Part shown: positions 17,241-26,384 of the stretch, in pieces
Numbering within the stretch: position 1 is the stretch's first letter
Layout: the number at the start of each line of letters is the position of its first letter
Assembly: GCA_963621995.1 (NCBI GenBank)
Contig: CAVFFZ010000005.1
Coordinates: 7,758 to 71,757, forward strand
Length of the DNA: 64,000 nt
Origin: UMGS1663 sp963621995
GTDB taxonomy: Bacteria; Bacillota; Clostridia; TANB77; CAG-508
Direction of reading: 5' to 3'
Made by a program: the position numbers and the translations under genes
The notes under the pieces: model-generated
What the model saw: the letters and a program-made list of their open reading frames with translations, nothing else
Told to the model about the DNA's origin: nothing
The model's database searches: none

Positions 17241-17469
17241 AGAAATTTTAGATTGTGATACTGCAGAAGTGTATTTTAGAGATATGACTGAAAAAGAAAT
17301 AGAAGACTGGGTTGATTCAGGAGAAGCAATGGACAAGGCTGGAGCATATGCAGTACAAGGAAAATTTATGGTATTTATAGATAAAATAGAAGGAAATTAT
17401 CAGACTGTAATGGGACTTCCAGTTCATAAATTATATGGTCATTTAAAAAGTTTAGGTGTTATAGAATAA
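17203..17469 (+). pseudogene. C-terminal remnant of a Maf nucleotide pyrophosphatase
   Basis: From about residue 20 this 88-codon frame reads like the last 70 residues of Maf/YhdE: VYFRDMTEKEIEDWVDSG, then MDKAGAYAVQGKF, FIDKIEGNYQTVMGLP and KLYGHLK. Maf proteins are about 190 residues and remove non-canonical or modified nucleoside triphosphates; the N-terminal S-x-S-P-R-R substrate motif is missing here. No ribosome site precedes the ATG, and the frame begins inside the CmpB-family gene. I read it as a deletion product in which the 5' half of maf was lost and the rest was joined to the end of the upstream gene. Confidence 0.78.
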
Positions 17470-17782
17470 AATTAATTCACAGTCCTTTCATAAAATTGTT
17501 ACTAAACTAATAAAAATTCATCAAAAAAAAGACATAATTAAATAGTACAATTTAAATAGTGAAAGGAAGTGGATGCCTATAGGTATATTAAAAACAATTT
17601 AAGCATGAGAGAAAAACACAATATAAAAAAATTTGAAAAACGCTATATATAAAATATATGGCGTTTTTTGTTGTTCATAATTAGTTCATTTTCAGATTGT
17701 ATAATAAGCAAAGTTGGGAATTGTATCAATTACACTTCAAAATTAAATAGTTTGGTACAAAAACAGGAAAGGAGAAGAGATT
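17470..17782 (+). other. Spacer with terminator, tiny open frames and the exporter promoter
   Basis: No gene of normal size lies here. AAAAACGC (17636-17643) pairs with GCGTTTTT (17661-17668), ending in TTTTTTT, a good terminator. Just before it, a 9-codon frame (17573-17602, ATG after GGAAG) and a 15-codon frame are present; they may be leader peptides or debris. After the terminator come the operator and promoter of the exporter gene (17674-17705). Confidence 0.6.
17674..17705 (+). promoter_or_regulatory. Response-regulator operator and -10 of the exporter operon
   Basis: Two 11-bp units begin with TTCAT at 17674 and 17685, followed by four bases and TATAAT at 17700-17705. Direct repeats with an 11-bp period in place of a -35 box are typical of OmpR/PhoB-type activators. 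The response regulator gene at 22140 has an identically spaced site. Confidence 0.75.
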
Positions 17783-19852
17783 ATGCATAAAGTAGCAAAA
17801 GCAATATGCAAACACAGAAAATTAATTCTAATAATAGCACTTTTATTATTAATACCATCAATAATAGGAATGAAAGCAACTAGAATTAATTACGACATAT
17901 TAGTATATCTTCCAGAAGACATTGAAACCATAAAAGGCGAAAATATACTATCAGAAGATTTTAATATGGGTGGATTCTCAGTAGTTTTACTAGAGGACAT
18001 GAGTACAAAAGATATAATTAAATTAGAGGAAAAAATAAGGAAAATAGATAATGTAGAAAAAGTAGTAAGCATAGCAGATGTATTAGGGTCAAACATCCCA
18101 GTAGAAATGCTACCAGATGATATAAAAGACAAGGTTTACAAAGATAATGAAACATTAATGTTAGTTACATTTAAAGAACAAATATCATCAGATGCAACAA
18201 TGAATAGTGTAGAAGAATTAAGAAAAATAACAGATGAACATTGTAAAATAAGTGGCATGACAGCAACAGTATTAGACACAAGAAACTTATCAGATTCAGA
18301 AGTTGTAATCTATGTAATAATTGCTGTAATTCTATGCTTAATAGTACTAGAACTTGCATTAGACTCATATGTAGCCCCAGTATTATTACTATTAAATATA
18401 GGAATAGCAATACTTTATAACATGGGAACAAATATATTTATGGGTCAAATTTCATATATAACAAAGGCAATAAGTGCAGTACTTCAACTAGGAGTAACAA
18501 TGGACTTTGCAATATTCCTATACCATAGTTATATGCAAGAAAAAGGAAAAACAAATGATAACAACGAAGCAATGGCAAATGCAATTTCTAAAACTTTTGT
18601 ATCTGTATTAGGAAGTTCACTTACAACAATAGCAGGATTTTTAGCATTATGTAGTATGAATTTAACACTTGGAAAAGACATTGGTATAGTTATGGCAAAA
18701 GGTGTTTTATTAGGAGTTATTTCAGTAGTAACAATACTTCCTGCAATGATACTAGAATTAAACAATTTAATAGAAAAAACAAAACACAAAGAAATATTAC
18801 CTAAATTTACTAAAGTTAAAAACTTTGTAATGCAACACCATAAAGCAATAGCAATAGCATTTTTAATTATCTTACCAGTAGCATTTTATGGATATCAAAA
18901 TACAAAAATATACTACAACCTAGATAAATCTTTACCTACAACACTAGATAGTGTAGTTGCAAATACAGAACTAAAAGATAAATTTAATATGACATCTATG
19001 GAATTACTATTAGTAGACAAAGATATGCCAGATTATGAAGTAAATAAAATGGTAGAAGAAATAGAAAAAGTAGAAGGCATTGAATGGACACTAGATTATT
19101 CAAAAATTGGAAGTATGGGAGTGCCAAAAGAAGCATTGCCAGATGATATAGTAAGTATTTTCCAAAGTGATAAATATCAAATGATACTTATAAATTCAAA
19201 ATATGAAATGGCAACAGACGAGTTAAATGCACAAGTAGAAACAATAAATCAAATTATTAAAAAATATGATGAAAATGCAATACTTGCAGGTGAAGGACCT
19301 TTAATGAAGGACTTAGTAGAAATAAGTAACCATGACTTTAACAGTGTAAATACAGTATCAATAGTAATTATATTTGTAATAATGATAGTTGTACTAAAAT
19401 CAATCTCATTACCTGTAATACTTATAGCCGTAATAGAATTTGCAATATTTATAAATATGGGAATTCCATATTATACAAATACAATATTACCATTTATTGC
19501 TTCAATAGTAATAGGAACAATACAATTAGGAGCAACAATAGATTATGCAATATTAATTACAACTAAATATATAACAGAAAGAAAAGAAGGAAAAGATAAG
19601 AAAGAGGCAGTAGATGAAGCTTTAGGAACATCTATAGGTTCAATAGTAGTTAGTGGATTATGCTTTTTTGGAGCAACCTTTGGTGTAGGTGTATATTCAA
19701 AAATAGAAATGATAGGTTCTCTATGTACACTAATGTCAAGAGGTGCAATAGTAAGTATGGTATGCGTTATAGCAGTACTACCATCATTCTTAATGATATT
19801 TGATAAATTAATTTGTAAAACAACAATTGGAATGAGAAAAATAAATAATTAG
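17783..19852 (+). CDS. RND/MMPL-family membrane exporter
   Basis: This 689-residue protein has the duplicated RND plan. TM1 (about 13-29) is followed by a large extracytoplasmic loop (about 30-170), then a five-span block beginning VVIYVIIAVILCLIVLEL. A second TM and loop (from about 355) are followed by a second block with SVVIIFVIMIVVLKSISLPV. MMPL-type proteins use the proton gradient to move lipids or amphipathic compounds outwards. The ribosome site AAAGGAGAAG precedes the ATG. The secreted LxxG-repeat protein follows 20 bp later, a pairing often seen for Gram-positive MMPL and YhgE-like exporters. Its operator suggests control by the two-component system at 22140. Confidence 0.85.
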   Translation: MHKVAKAICKHRKLILIIALLLLIPSIIGMKATRINYDILVYLPEDIETIKGENILSEDFNMGGFSVVLLEDMSTKDIIKLEEKIRKIDNVEKVVSIADVLGSNIPVEMLPDDIKDKVYKDNETLMLVTFKEQISSDATMNSVEELRKITDEHCKISGMTATVLDTRNLSDSEVVIYVIIAVILCLIVLELALDSYVAPVLLLLNIGIAILYNMGTNIFMGQISYITKAISAVLQLGVTMDFAIFLYHSYMQEKGKTNDNNEAMANAISKTFVSVLGSSLTTIAGFLALCSMNLTLGKDIGIVMAKGVLLGVISVVTILPAMILELNNLIEKTKHKEILPKFTKVKNFVMQHHKAIAIAFLIILPVAFYGYQNTKIYYNLDKSLPTTLDSVVANTELKDKFNMTSMELLLVDKDMPDYEVNKMVEEIEKVEGIEWTLDYSKIGSMGVPKEALPDDIVSIFQSDKYQMILINSKYEMATDELNAQVETINQIIKKYDENAILAGEGPLMKDLVEISNHDFNSVNTVSIVIIFVIMIVVLKSISLPVILIAVIEFAIFINMGIPYYTNTILPFIASIVIGTIQLGATIDYAILITTKYITERKEGKDKKEAVDEALGTSIGSIVVSGLCFFGATFGVGVYSKIEMIGSLCTLMSRGAIVSMVCVIAVLPSFLMIFDKLICKTTIGMRKINN

Positions 19853-19872
19853 AAAGAAAGGAAGTAAAGAAC

Positions 19873-21969
19873 ATGAGTGATAAAAAAATAATTTCAAAAG
19901 TTACATCAGGTGTGCTATTAGGAACAATGCTTGTATACCAAGCACCAGTATTTGCTTTTACAAAAGACGAAACTGTATATTCTAAATTAGATGCAACTGG
20001 AAATGCTTACAATACAATAGTAAGCGAACATATAATAAATACTGAAAAAGAAAAAATAATTAATGATATAACAGATTTATTAAACCTAAAAAATAATGGA
20101 GAACAAGAGTATACTGAAGATGGTAATAAATTAGTATGGAATGCAAACGAAAGTGATATATATTACCAAGGTGAATCTCAAAAAGAATTGCCAATAGAAT
20201 GTAGTATTAAATATGAATTAGACGGAAAAGAAGTATCTGCAAAGGAAATTGCAGGAAAATCCGGAAACGTAAAAATTACTATAGAATACACAAACAAAGA
20301 TAAGCACATTGTAAATATAAATGGAAAAAATGAAACATTATATACACCATTTGTTGTAGTATGTGGGGCAATTATAAATAATGAAAATAACAAAAATATA
20401 GAAATTACAAATGGTAAAATGATAGACAATGGGAACAAAACAACTGTTATAGGAATTACATTACCAGGAATGCAAGAAAGTTTGGGAATATCTAAAGATA
20501 AATTAGAAATTCCAAATAAAGTAGAAATTACTATGGAAGCTTCAAACTTTGAAATGAGCAATATAGTAACCTATGTTACACCAAAAATAATAGAATCAAG
20601 TGATTTAGATATACTAAATGATATAGATGAAATATACAGTAAAGTAAATGAATTACAAAGTTCAAGTGAACAAATAGAAGAAGGAGCAAATAAATTAAAA
20701 GATGGTTCAAGTCAATTAGTAGATGGAGTAAAAGAACTGAAAGATGGAACAAGTACAGCATATAGTGGATCTAAAATGATTGAAAATGCAGTTGTAAGTA
20801 GTACAAAAAGTTTACAATCAGATAAATCAGAAGCAATAGACAGTACAACATTAGAAGCAATTAAAAATCAAGCAGAATCATCTGCAACATTATCAGAAGC
20901 ACAAAAAACAGCAATAAAAGCACAAGCAGAAGAAGGGGCAACATTAACAGAGGCACAAAAAACAGCAATAAAAGCTCAAGCAGAAGCGGAAGCAACACTA
21001 ACAGAAGCACAAAAAACAGCAATAAAGGCACAGGCAGAAGCGGGAGCAACATTAACAGAAGCACAAAAAACAGCAATTAAAACACAGGCAGAATCATCTG
21101 CAACATTATCAGAAACACAAAAAACAGCAATTAAAAAACAAGCAACATTTACAGAGGCACAAAAAACAGCAATAATAACAAGTGCACAAAGCAAATATCC
21201 AGCAACATTAACAGAAGCAGAAAAACAATTAATAATATCAGTAGCACAAGAAACAGCATATACATCAGCTATAGAAGCAGCACAAGCATCTGCAAAACAA
21301 GCAGCAGGAGAAACAGCAGTGCAAACAGCAGAAACAATAGCAAAGCAAGTAGCAGGAGAAACAGCAGTGCAAACAGCAGAAACAATAGCAAAACAAGCAG
21401 CAGGAACTACAGCAGTACAAGTAGCTGGTCAAACAGCAAAACAAGCAGCAGGAACTACTGCAGTACAAGTAGCAGGAACAACAGCAAAACAAGTAGCAGG
21501 TCAAACAGCAACAACTACAGCAACACAAGTTGGAAACCAAGCAAAACAAAAATTTACAAATCAAGTAGTTTCTCAAATGACTACATTAGGTGAATCTTTA
21601 GGAGAATTAACAGAAGGATTATCAACATTAGATAGTGGAGTAGAAAAATTATCAGCAGGAACAAATGAACTAGACTCAGGAATAACAGAACTAGCAGATG
21701 GAATAACAAAATTCAATACAGAAGGAATAGATAAAATTTGCAATTATATAAATGGAGACTTAAAAGATATAACAACAAGAATAGATAAATTAGAAGAATT
21801 AGCAAATAACTATAATAACTTTACAATGCTAAACAGCGGAGACGAAGGAAACGTAAAATTCATAATGATATCAGATGGAATAAAAAGTGAAGAAGACAGC
21901 AAAGAAAAGATGATTGTAGAAAATAACTCAAATGAAATTAAGCAAGAAGAATCAGAAAATAAAGATTAG
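19873..21969 (+). CDS. Secreted LxxG-heptad/coiled-coil repeat partner of the exporter
   Basis: This 698-residue protein has a signal-peptide-like N-terminus ending in VFAF (about 1-29) and a beta-rich region up to about 250. A first set of L-x-x-G heptads follows (LKDGSSQLVDGVKELKDG, about 276-295). Five 18-residue repeats (consensus AQAEAGATLTEAQKTAIK) come next, then five 16-residue repeats (KQAAGTTAVQVAGQTA-like), and a second LxxG set (LSTLDSGVEKLSAGTNEL). LxxG heptads form long helical rods in YhgE/Pip-like exporters. It lacks a C-terminal anchor. It probably forms an extracellular stalk or wall-spanning partner of the RND protein; this is inference from operon context. Confidence 0.72.
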   Translation: MSDKKIISKVTSGVLLGTMLVYQAPVFAFTKDETVYSKLDATGNAYNTIVSEHIINTEKEKIINDITDLLNLKNNGEQEYTEDGNKLVWNANESDIYYQGESQKELPIECSIKYELDGKEVSAKEIAGKSGNVKITIEYTNKDKHIVNINGKNETLYTPFVVVCGAIINNENNKNIEITNGKMIDNGNKTTVIGITLPGMQESLGISKDKLEIPNKVEITMEASNFEMSNIVTYVTPKIIESSDLDILNDIDEIYSKVNELQSSSEQIEEGANKLKDGSSQLVDGVKELKDGTSTAYSGSKMIENAVVSSTKSLQSDKSEAIDSTTLEAIKNQAESSATLSEAQKTAIKAQAEEGATLTEAQKTAIKAQAEAEATLTEAQKTAIKAQAEAGATLTEAQKTAIKTQAESSATLSETQKTAIKKQATFTEAQKTAIITSAQSKYPATLTEAEKQLIISVAQETAYTSAIEAAQASAKQAAGETAVQTAETIAKQVAGETAVQTAETIAKQAAGTTAVQVAGQTAKQAAGTTAVQVAGTTAKQVAGQTATTTATQVGNQAKQKFTNQVVSQMTTLGESLGELTEGLSTLDSGVEKLSAGTNELDSGITELADGITKFNTEGIDKICNYINGDLKDITTRIDKLEELANNYNNFTMLNSGDEGNVKFIMISDGIKSEEDSKEKMIVENNSNEIKQEESENKD
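20866..21534 (+). repeat. Two adjacent arrays of in-frame tandem repeats
   Basis: From 20866 to 21135 there are five 54-bp units encoding 18 residues each (with ATLTEAQKTAIK at the core), then a shortened sixth. From 21295 to 21534 there are five 48-bp units encoding 16 residues each. Units differ slightly, so they are not recent perfect copies, but copy number could vary. Confidence 0.85.
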
Positions 21970-21971
21970 AT

Positions 21972-22010
21972 AAAAATGTCAATAGGGGTGTTCCTTATTG
22001 ACATTTTTTT
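21972..22010 (+). terminator. Strong terminator after the exporter operon
   Basis: AAAAATGTCAATA (21972-21984) is perfectly complementary to TATTGACATTTTT (21996-22008), followed by more T. It separates the exporter genes from the two-component genes. Confidence 0.92.
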
Positions 22011-22022
22011 TGTTATAATTTA

Positions 22023-22054
22023 TTCATATAAAGTTCATATTTAACTAGTATAAT
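22023..22054 (+). promoter_or_regulatory. Response-regulator operator and -10 of the two-component operon
   Basis: TTCAT-started 11-bp units at 22023 and 22034 are followed by four bases and TATAAT at 22049-22054. Spacing is identical to 17674-17705, which predicts autoregulation by the regulator at 22140. Confidence 0.75.
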
Positions 22055-22139
22055 AAAAAAATGAAAAAATATATTAGTAATTTGTCAAAATTAAAAGACA
22101 ATAAATTAACACATAATATTAATAAAAATGGAGGAAATT

Positions 22140-22835
22140 ATGTTTAATATTTTAGTTGTAGAAGACGATAAAAATTTAAGAAAATTAATTGTAACTTGCT
22201 TAAAGAGAGAAAACTATAATACATACGAAGCAACAAATGGATTAGAAGCACTAAATGTATTAGATGAGCAATATATAGATTTAATAGTAACAGACATAAT
22301 GATGCCACAAATGGATGGATATGAGTTAATAAGAGAACTGAGAGAAGCAAATTATTCAATGTCAATATTATTGGTAACAGCTAAAAGTACTTTGTCAGAT
22401 AAAAAAGAAGGATTTTTATTAGGGGCAGATGACTATATGGTAAAACCTATAGATATAGAGGAATTGCCATTAAGAGTAAAAGCATTATTAAAAAGATCGA
22501 ATCAAGCAAGTGAGAAAAGAATAGAAATAGGAAAACTCACAATAGATTACAATAAATTATCTGTTACAAGGGACGGAAAAGAATATCAACTAGCACAAAA
22601 AGAATTTTATTTATTATACAAATTAGTAAGTACTCCAGATACAATCTTAACAAGACAAGAACTAATAGAGGAAGTCTGGGGGTTAGATAGTGAATCAGAT
22701 TTTAGAACTGTTGATGTTCATATAAAAAGATTAAGAGAAAAATTATATGATGTAGATGAAATAGAAATCGAAACAATTAGAGGAATAGGATATAAATTAG
22801 TAATAAAAGGTGAAAATAAATGTTTAAAAAAATAG
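22140..22835 (+). CDS. OmpR/PhoB-family response regulator
   Basis: This 231-residue regulator has a receiver domain with acidic pocket EDD (8-10), phosphoacceptor Asp52 in VTDIMMPQMDG, Thr in LLVTAKS and Lys in YMVKP. The C-terminal winged-helix domain (about 130-231) has RTVDVHIKRLREKL as recognition helix and a GIGYKL hairpin. The ATG at 22140 follows GGAGG at six bases; the ATG at 22128 precedes that site and is not used. It overlaps the kinase gene by 16 bp. Direct repeats upstream of itself and of the exporter operon are the likely binding sites. Confidence 0.94.
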   Translation: MFNILVVEDDKNLRKLIVTCLKRENYNTYEATNGLEALNVLDEQYIDLIVTDIMMPQMDGYELIRELREANYSMSILLVTAKSTLSDKKEGFLLGADDYMVKPIDIEELPLRVKALLKRSNQASEKRIEIGKLTIDYNKLSVTRDGKEYQLAQKEFYLLYKLVSTPDTILTRQELIEEVWGLDSESDFRTVDVHIKRLREKLYDVDEIEIETIRGIGYKLVIKGENKCLKK

Positions 22836-23947
22836 TACAAAAAATATTTGGAAAAAGGAATTCAATGCAAAGAAGTTTAATGAGAAGTTTTATTATTGCA
22901 CTAGTGCTAGTAGCAATACTAACAGTAATAGAATTTTCAGTATTTGTAGTTCCAACAATGCAAGATAAATTAATAGAAATAAATATTCACGACAAAGAAC
23001 AAATAGATAGTCTTATATACATAACAAGAAAAATTTGTGGATTTGCAATACTAAATATAGTAATTATAAGTGCAGTATTAGTAAGAATAAATTTAAAAAA
23101 TATATTTAGACCAATAGAACAAATAAACGAGGCAACTAAAAAGGTGGCTTTAGGTGAATACGATATAGAACTAGAAACAAAAAGAGAGGATGAAATAGGC
23201 GAATTAACAAACAATTTTAACAAAATGACGCGTGGTTTAAAAAGCACAGAAAATTTACAAAAAGAATTTATAAATAATGTATCACATGAAATTAAAACTC
23301 CTGTATCTTCAATAGAAGGATTTGCAAAATTCTTAAAAGATAAAAATTTAACAGATGAAGAAAGAGAAGAATATGCCAATATTATCATAGAAGAAGCAAA
23401 AAGATTAGAAAATTTAACAGGAAAAATATTAAAATTAAGTAAATTAAACAACCAAGAAATAATCACAAATAAACAAGAAATAGAAGTAGCAGAACAAATA
23501 AGAAAGGCCATAAGTTTATTAGAGCCAAAGTGGGCTAAAAAAGATATAAAAATAAATGTAAGTTTAGAAGAAAAAATATTTCTAGGAGATGAAGACCTAA
23601 TATTCCAAGTATGGGTAAATATAATAGATAATGCTATAAAATTTTCAAATATTGGGGAAAGTATAGATATAAAAATATATGAAAAAGATAGCAATATTAA
23701 TGTAGAAATAAAAGACCACGGCATTGGAATGAAGGAAGAAGAGATAGAAAAAGTATATGATAGATTTTATCAAATAGATAAGTCACATTCAAAAGAAGGA
23801 AGTGGACTTGGACTAGCAATAGTAAAAAGAATAGTAGAATTATCTGAAGGAAAAATAGAAATAAAAAGTAAAGAAAACAAAGGAACAACAGTTATTGTAA
23901 AATTGCCAATAGCAGGTGAAAAAAATAATAAAATAATAATAAAATAA
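22820..23947 (+). CDS. Sensor histidine kinase
   Basis: This 375-residue membrane kinase has TM1 at about 23-46, a very short extracytoplasmic loop (about 47-72), TM2 at about 73-90 and a HAMP region (about 95-145). The H-box FINNVSHEIKTP has the phosphoacceptor His156. The ATPase domain has the N-box WVNIIDNAIKFS, G1 DHGIGM, F-box YDRFYQ and G2 GSGLGLAIV. A loop this short suggests sensing within the membrane or at its surface, as in kinases that detect cell-envelope stress or antimicrobial peptides (inference). It is coupled to the regulator gene and a terminator follows. Confidence 0.93.
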   Translation: MFKKIVQKIFGKRNSMQRSLMRSFIIALVLVAILTVIEFSVFVVPTMQDKLIEINIHDKEQIDSLIYITRKICGFAILNIVIISAVLVRINLKNIFRPIEQINEATKKVALGEYDIELETKREDEIGELTNNFNKMTRGLKSTENLQKEFINNVSHEIKTPVSSIEGFAKFLKDKNLTDEEREEYANIIIEEAKRLENLTGKILKLSKLNNQEIITNKQEIEVAEQIRKAISLLEPKWAKKDIKINVSLEEKIFLGDEDLIFQVWVNIIDNAIKFSNIGESIDIKIYEKDSNINVEIKDHGIGMKEEEIEKVYDRFYQIDKSHSKEGSGLGLAIVKRIVELSEGKIEIKSKENKGTTVIVKLPIAGEKNNKIIIK

Positions 23948-23950
23948 TAT

Positions 23951-23992
23951 AAAAATGACGCAAAATGGAAAAGTTCCTAATGTGTCATTTTT
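23951..23992 (+). terminator. Terminator after the histidine kinase
   Basis: AAAAATGAC at 23951-23959 pairs with GTCATTTTT at 23984-23992, with additional pairing in the loop. Confidence 0.75.
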
Positions 23993-23999
23993 AGTATTT

Positions 24000-24188
24000 C
24001 ATACAATAGGAAAGTTATCCTTTCCTATTGTATGAAAAGGGCTTTGCTCTAAAAATTGCACAGAAATTTTCTTAAGGAAAATTTCGCACAAGAACAAATT
24101 TACGGAAAGCTTCAATGTTTTTATTTTGTTGCTAATATTAGTAGTTTTTTATAACATACTATAAATTTATTAGCTTTCCGATTTGTTC
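24000..24188. repeat. Cluster of three nested-free inverted repeats
   Basis: Three separate hairpins follow one another: CATACAATAGGAAAG (24000-24014) with its perfect complement at 24020-24034; GAAATTTTC (24063-24071) with GAAAATTTC (24077-24085); and 24092-24111 with 24172-24188, 17 matched bases with a 3-base bulge. The last right arm enters the 3' end of the pyrophosphorylase gene. They may be terminators for the convergent genes, or a small non-autonomous element. Confidence 0.65.
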
Positions 24189-25426
24189 TGCTTTTTCTCA
24201 TATAATTCTTTTGCAACTTCAGGGTTATGAGCCCCTGTAAAATCTTTAATTGGTGCAAATTCATTTTCTACTTCTACCTGTAATAGTTCAATGTCATTAA
24301 AAAAAGAAAAAGCATCAAAAATAAAAGTTTCAAATTTAAAAGTATTAGGTGTTTCTGGTACCTGTTTCATCCCTTCATCATTTATAAAAGTATTTTTCTT
24401 GAAAGCTCTGTGATAAGGCAATTTGGTATTACAAATTTTATCGATAGCAGAAACATGAAATAAATGTGCCAACATATTCGTTTGTCTATACAAATATTTA
24501 CCTTCAGCATTTTTAGCAACTTTCATACTATCTGTTAAGTGGCAACTATTTATAATAGCAGGTTTACCATTTCTCCTAGCAAATATCCAATCTTTGTCGT
24601 TAGCATTTTCTTTAAATAATGTTTTTGAAGCTATTAATTTATTGTTGTGAATTGTCAAACCTAAAAATAAAGGATCAACAATTTCTAAAATAACATTATC
24701 TACACCACTAAATGAAAGCCATTCTATTTTCTTATTATAAATATCTTCTAAAATTCCATCAACTTTCATAGAAGCGAAAACATCGCCATTTCCATTAGAA
24801 GCTTCTTTTATTTTATAAAGTTCCTCTAATATTAAATTGCTATTTATATCTATTAAAGGAAGTTGGGATTGCTTGAAAAATTTTATATATTCTTTAGGGT
24901 AGCCAAAGTAATTTTTTTCTTCAAAAAAATCTTTAGTTGCTTTATCATTATAAATACTGGTCATAATATACCAAGGAATAATTACATTATATTTTTTACA
25001 AGCCTCTTTTAGCATATCACATAGAATTTCAAAAAGAGATTTTTTAGGGATAATATCTAATTCAAAAGTACCCTTTGGACCTTTATATCCAAGTCGAGTG
25101 CCTTGGCCACCAGCCATTGTTACAACAGCAAATTTTCCATTTTTAATTGTTTCTTCGCCAATATTCTTATATATAACAGCATCTTCTTTAGGAAGTCTAT
25201 TTTTTATGGAATAAGGTAAAGGGGCAATTAAGTTATGGGAAATTACTTCATCTATTTTAGAAGCTTCATATAAGTTAAAAATTTGTTCAAAGTTAATATT
25301 ACAAATTTGATTAACTAAAAACTCTTTTTCTTCATTATTCAATTCATTATAAAAAGCAAGTAAGTGTTCTTGATGATATTTTTTCAAGATTTCTTTTGCT
25401 TTTTCCAAATTTTGTACCATAAACAT
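24170..25426 (-). CDS. UDPGP-family nucleotide-sugar pyrophosphorylase
   Basis: This 418-residue cytoplasmic enzyme belongs to the UTP:hexose-1-phosphate uridylyltransferase family (eukaryote-like UAP1/UGP2 type). It would make UDP-N-acetylhexosamine or UDP-glucose from UTP and the sugar phosphate. The nucleotide loop MAGGQGTRLGYKGPKG is at about 104-119, followed by the PWYIMTS strand, GNGDVFASM and the sugar-site FSGVDNVILEIVDP. Which sugar is used cannot be decided here. Two ATGs lie six bases apart (25426 and 25420); AAAGGATT suits the first slightly less well than the second. It is last in a minus-strand set with the phosphoesterase 37 bp upstream. Confidence 0.85.
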   Translation of the reverse strand: MFMVQNLEKAKEILKKYHQEHLLAFYNELNNEEKEFLVNQICNINFEQIFNLYEASKIDEVISHNLIAPLPYSIKNRLPKEDAVIYKNIGEETIKNGKFAVVTMAGGQGTRLGYKGPKGTFELDIIPKKSLFEILCDMLKEACKKYNVIIPWYIMTSIYNDKATKDFFEEKNYFGYPKEYIKFFKQSQLPLIDINSNLILEELYKIKEASNGNGDVFASMKVDGILEDIYNKKIEWLSFSGVDNVILEIVDPLFLGLTIHNNKLIASKTLFKENANDKDWIFARRNGKPAIINSCHLTDSMKVAKNAEGKYLYRQTNMLAHLFHVSAIDKICNTKLPYHRAFKKNTFINDEGMKQVPETPNTFKFETFIFDAFSFFNDIELLQVEVENEFAPIKDFTGAHNPEVAKELYEKKQNKSES

Positions 25427-25463
25427 CTAATCCTTTTATATATCATATACAACAAATTTCAAA

Positions 25464-26258
25464 TTAGTGATTTGCTGTTCTCAAAGATTGAATAATAATT
25501 TCTTTATTAGGCATGTCAGAATCTTTTAAGTATTCAATTTCTTTTTCTATATTGTAAGGAAGACGAACTAAAGTAAAACATATAGAAGAAAGTTTTTTAG
25601 AGTCAAGTTCACCTTCTAATATAATATAAGAAGCCATAGTTGAAAATTTAGAAGTTTCATTTTCTTCACCTTCATTAGCCATTTCAACAGGAACGCCAAC
25701 ACTTCCAACATTAAAAATAGTTTTATTTTTAAATCTAAAAATATTTGGTGTATGTAAGTGACCATAACCTATTACATCAGGAATAGGGTCATTTTCAGTC
25801 TTACCAATAAATTCTGTATTTTTAAATAAATCTTCAGGATTACTAATAATCTTATTAAAGTAAATTGTATCTGAATTTGGATACATTGGGTTAAAAATAT
25901 GTTCTAAACTAAAAGGAGAAGCATGAAATAAACGTATTAAATGTCCACTTAGATAAAATTCATAAGAAACAGGGCAATTATAAAGAAATTTAGCTCTTTC
26001 TTCTCCAATTCGGTCCCTAGTCCAAAATCTTCCGTATTCAATTCCAGGTCTGCAAATAATTTCATCGCAATTACCTAAAAGAATGACCTCACATTTTTTA
26101 CGTAATAAATCTATAACTTTGTCCGGATTTGCACACTTAATAACGCTATCTCCAAGACAGAATATCTTTTTGATACCCCTTCTTTCAATATCACTTATAA
26201 CTGCTTTTAAAGCAGTTATATTACCATGTACATCAGATAAAATTGCAATTCTTTCCAT
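25464..26258 (-). CDS. Calcineurin-like metallophosphoesterase
   Basis: This 264-residue enzyme has the full set of metal-ligand motifs: SDVHGN (8-13), LGDSV (about 35-39), GNCDE (about 61-65), a His in RLFHASPF, and GHLHTPN near 170. Members cleave phosphodiesters or phosphomonoesters with two metal ions; the substrate here is unknown. GGAG(A) in the correct place sets the start at 26258. It is 37 bp upstream of the pyrophosphorylase gene and probably co-transcribed with it. Confidence 0.88.
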   Translation of the reverse strand: MERIAILSDVHGNITALKAVISDIERRGIKKIFCLGDSVIKCANPDKVIDLLRKKCEVILLGNCDEIICRPGIEYGRFWTRDRIGEERAKFLYNCPVSYEFYLSGHLIRLFHASPFSLEHIFNPMYPNSDTIYFNKIISNPEDLFKNTEFIGKTENDPIPDVIGYGHLHTPNIFRFKNKTIFNVGSVGVPVEMANEGEENETSKFSTMASYIILEGELDSKKLSSICFTLVRLPYNIEKEIEYLKDSDMPNKEIIIQSLRTANH

Positions 26259-26384
26259 AAATTTCTCCTTTAACTGAGGATAATTATATAATAAAAAAAA
26301 TATATTTACAATAAATTACCATAATAATCTAGTAAAAAATTACTTTGTAATTGGAATTTAAGAGCCTATGCAATAGTTTTTATA

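Noticed and set aside
20866..21534. CRISPR array
   Set aside because: The repeats are in-frame protein repeats without constant-repeat/unique-spacer structure; no cas genes are present. No CRISPR was seen anywhere in the window.
21265..21576. Cys-rich 103-codon minus-strand frame
   Set aside because: It is antisense to the Ala/Gln-rich repeats; the Cys codons come from GCA/TGC complementarity.
22987..23724. 245-codon minus-strand frame opposite the histidine kinase
   Set aside because: The kinase on the plus strand is complete with all motifs; the opposite frame has a Ser/Phe/Ile-rich antisense composition and no start signals.
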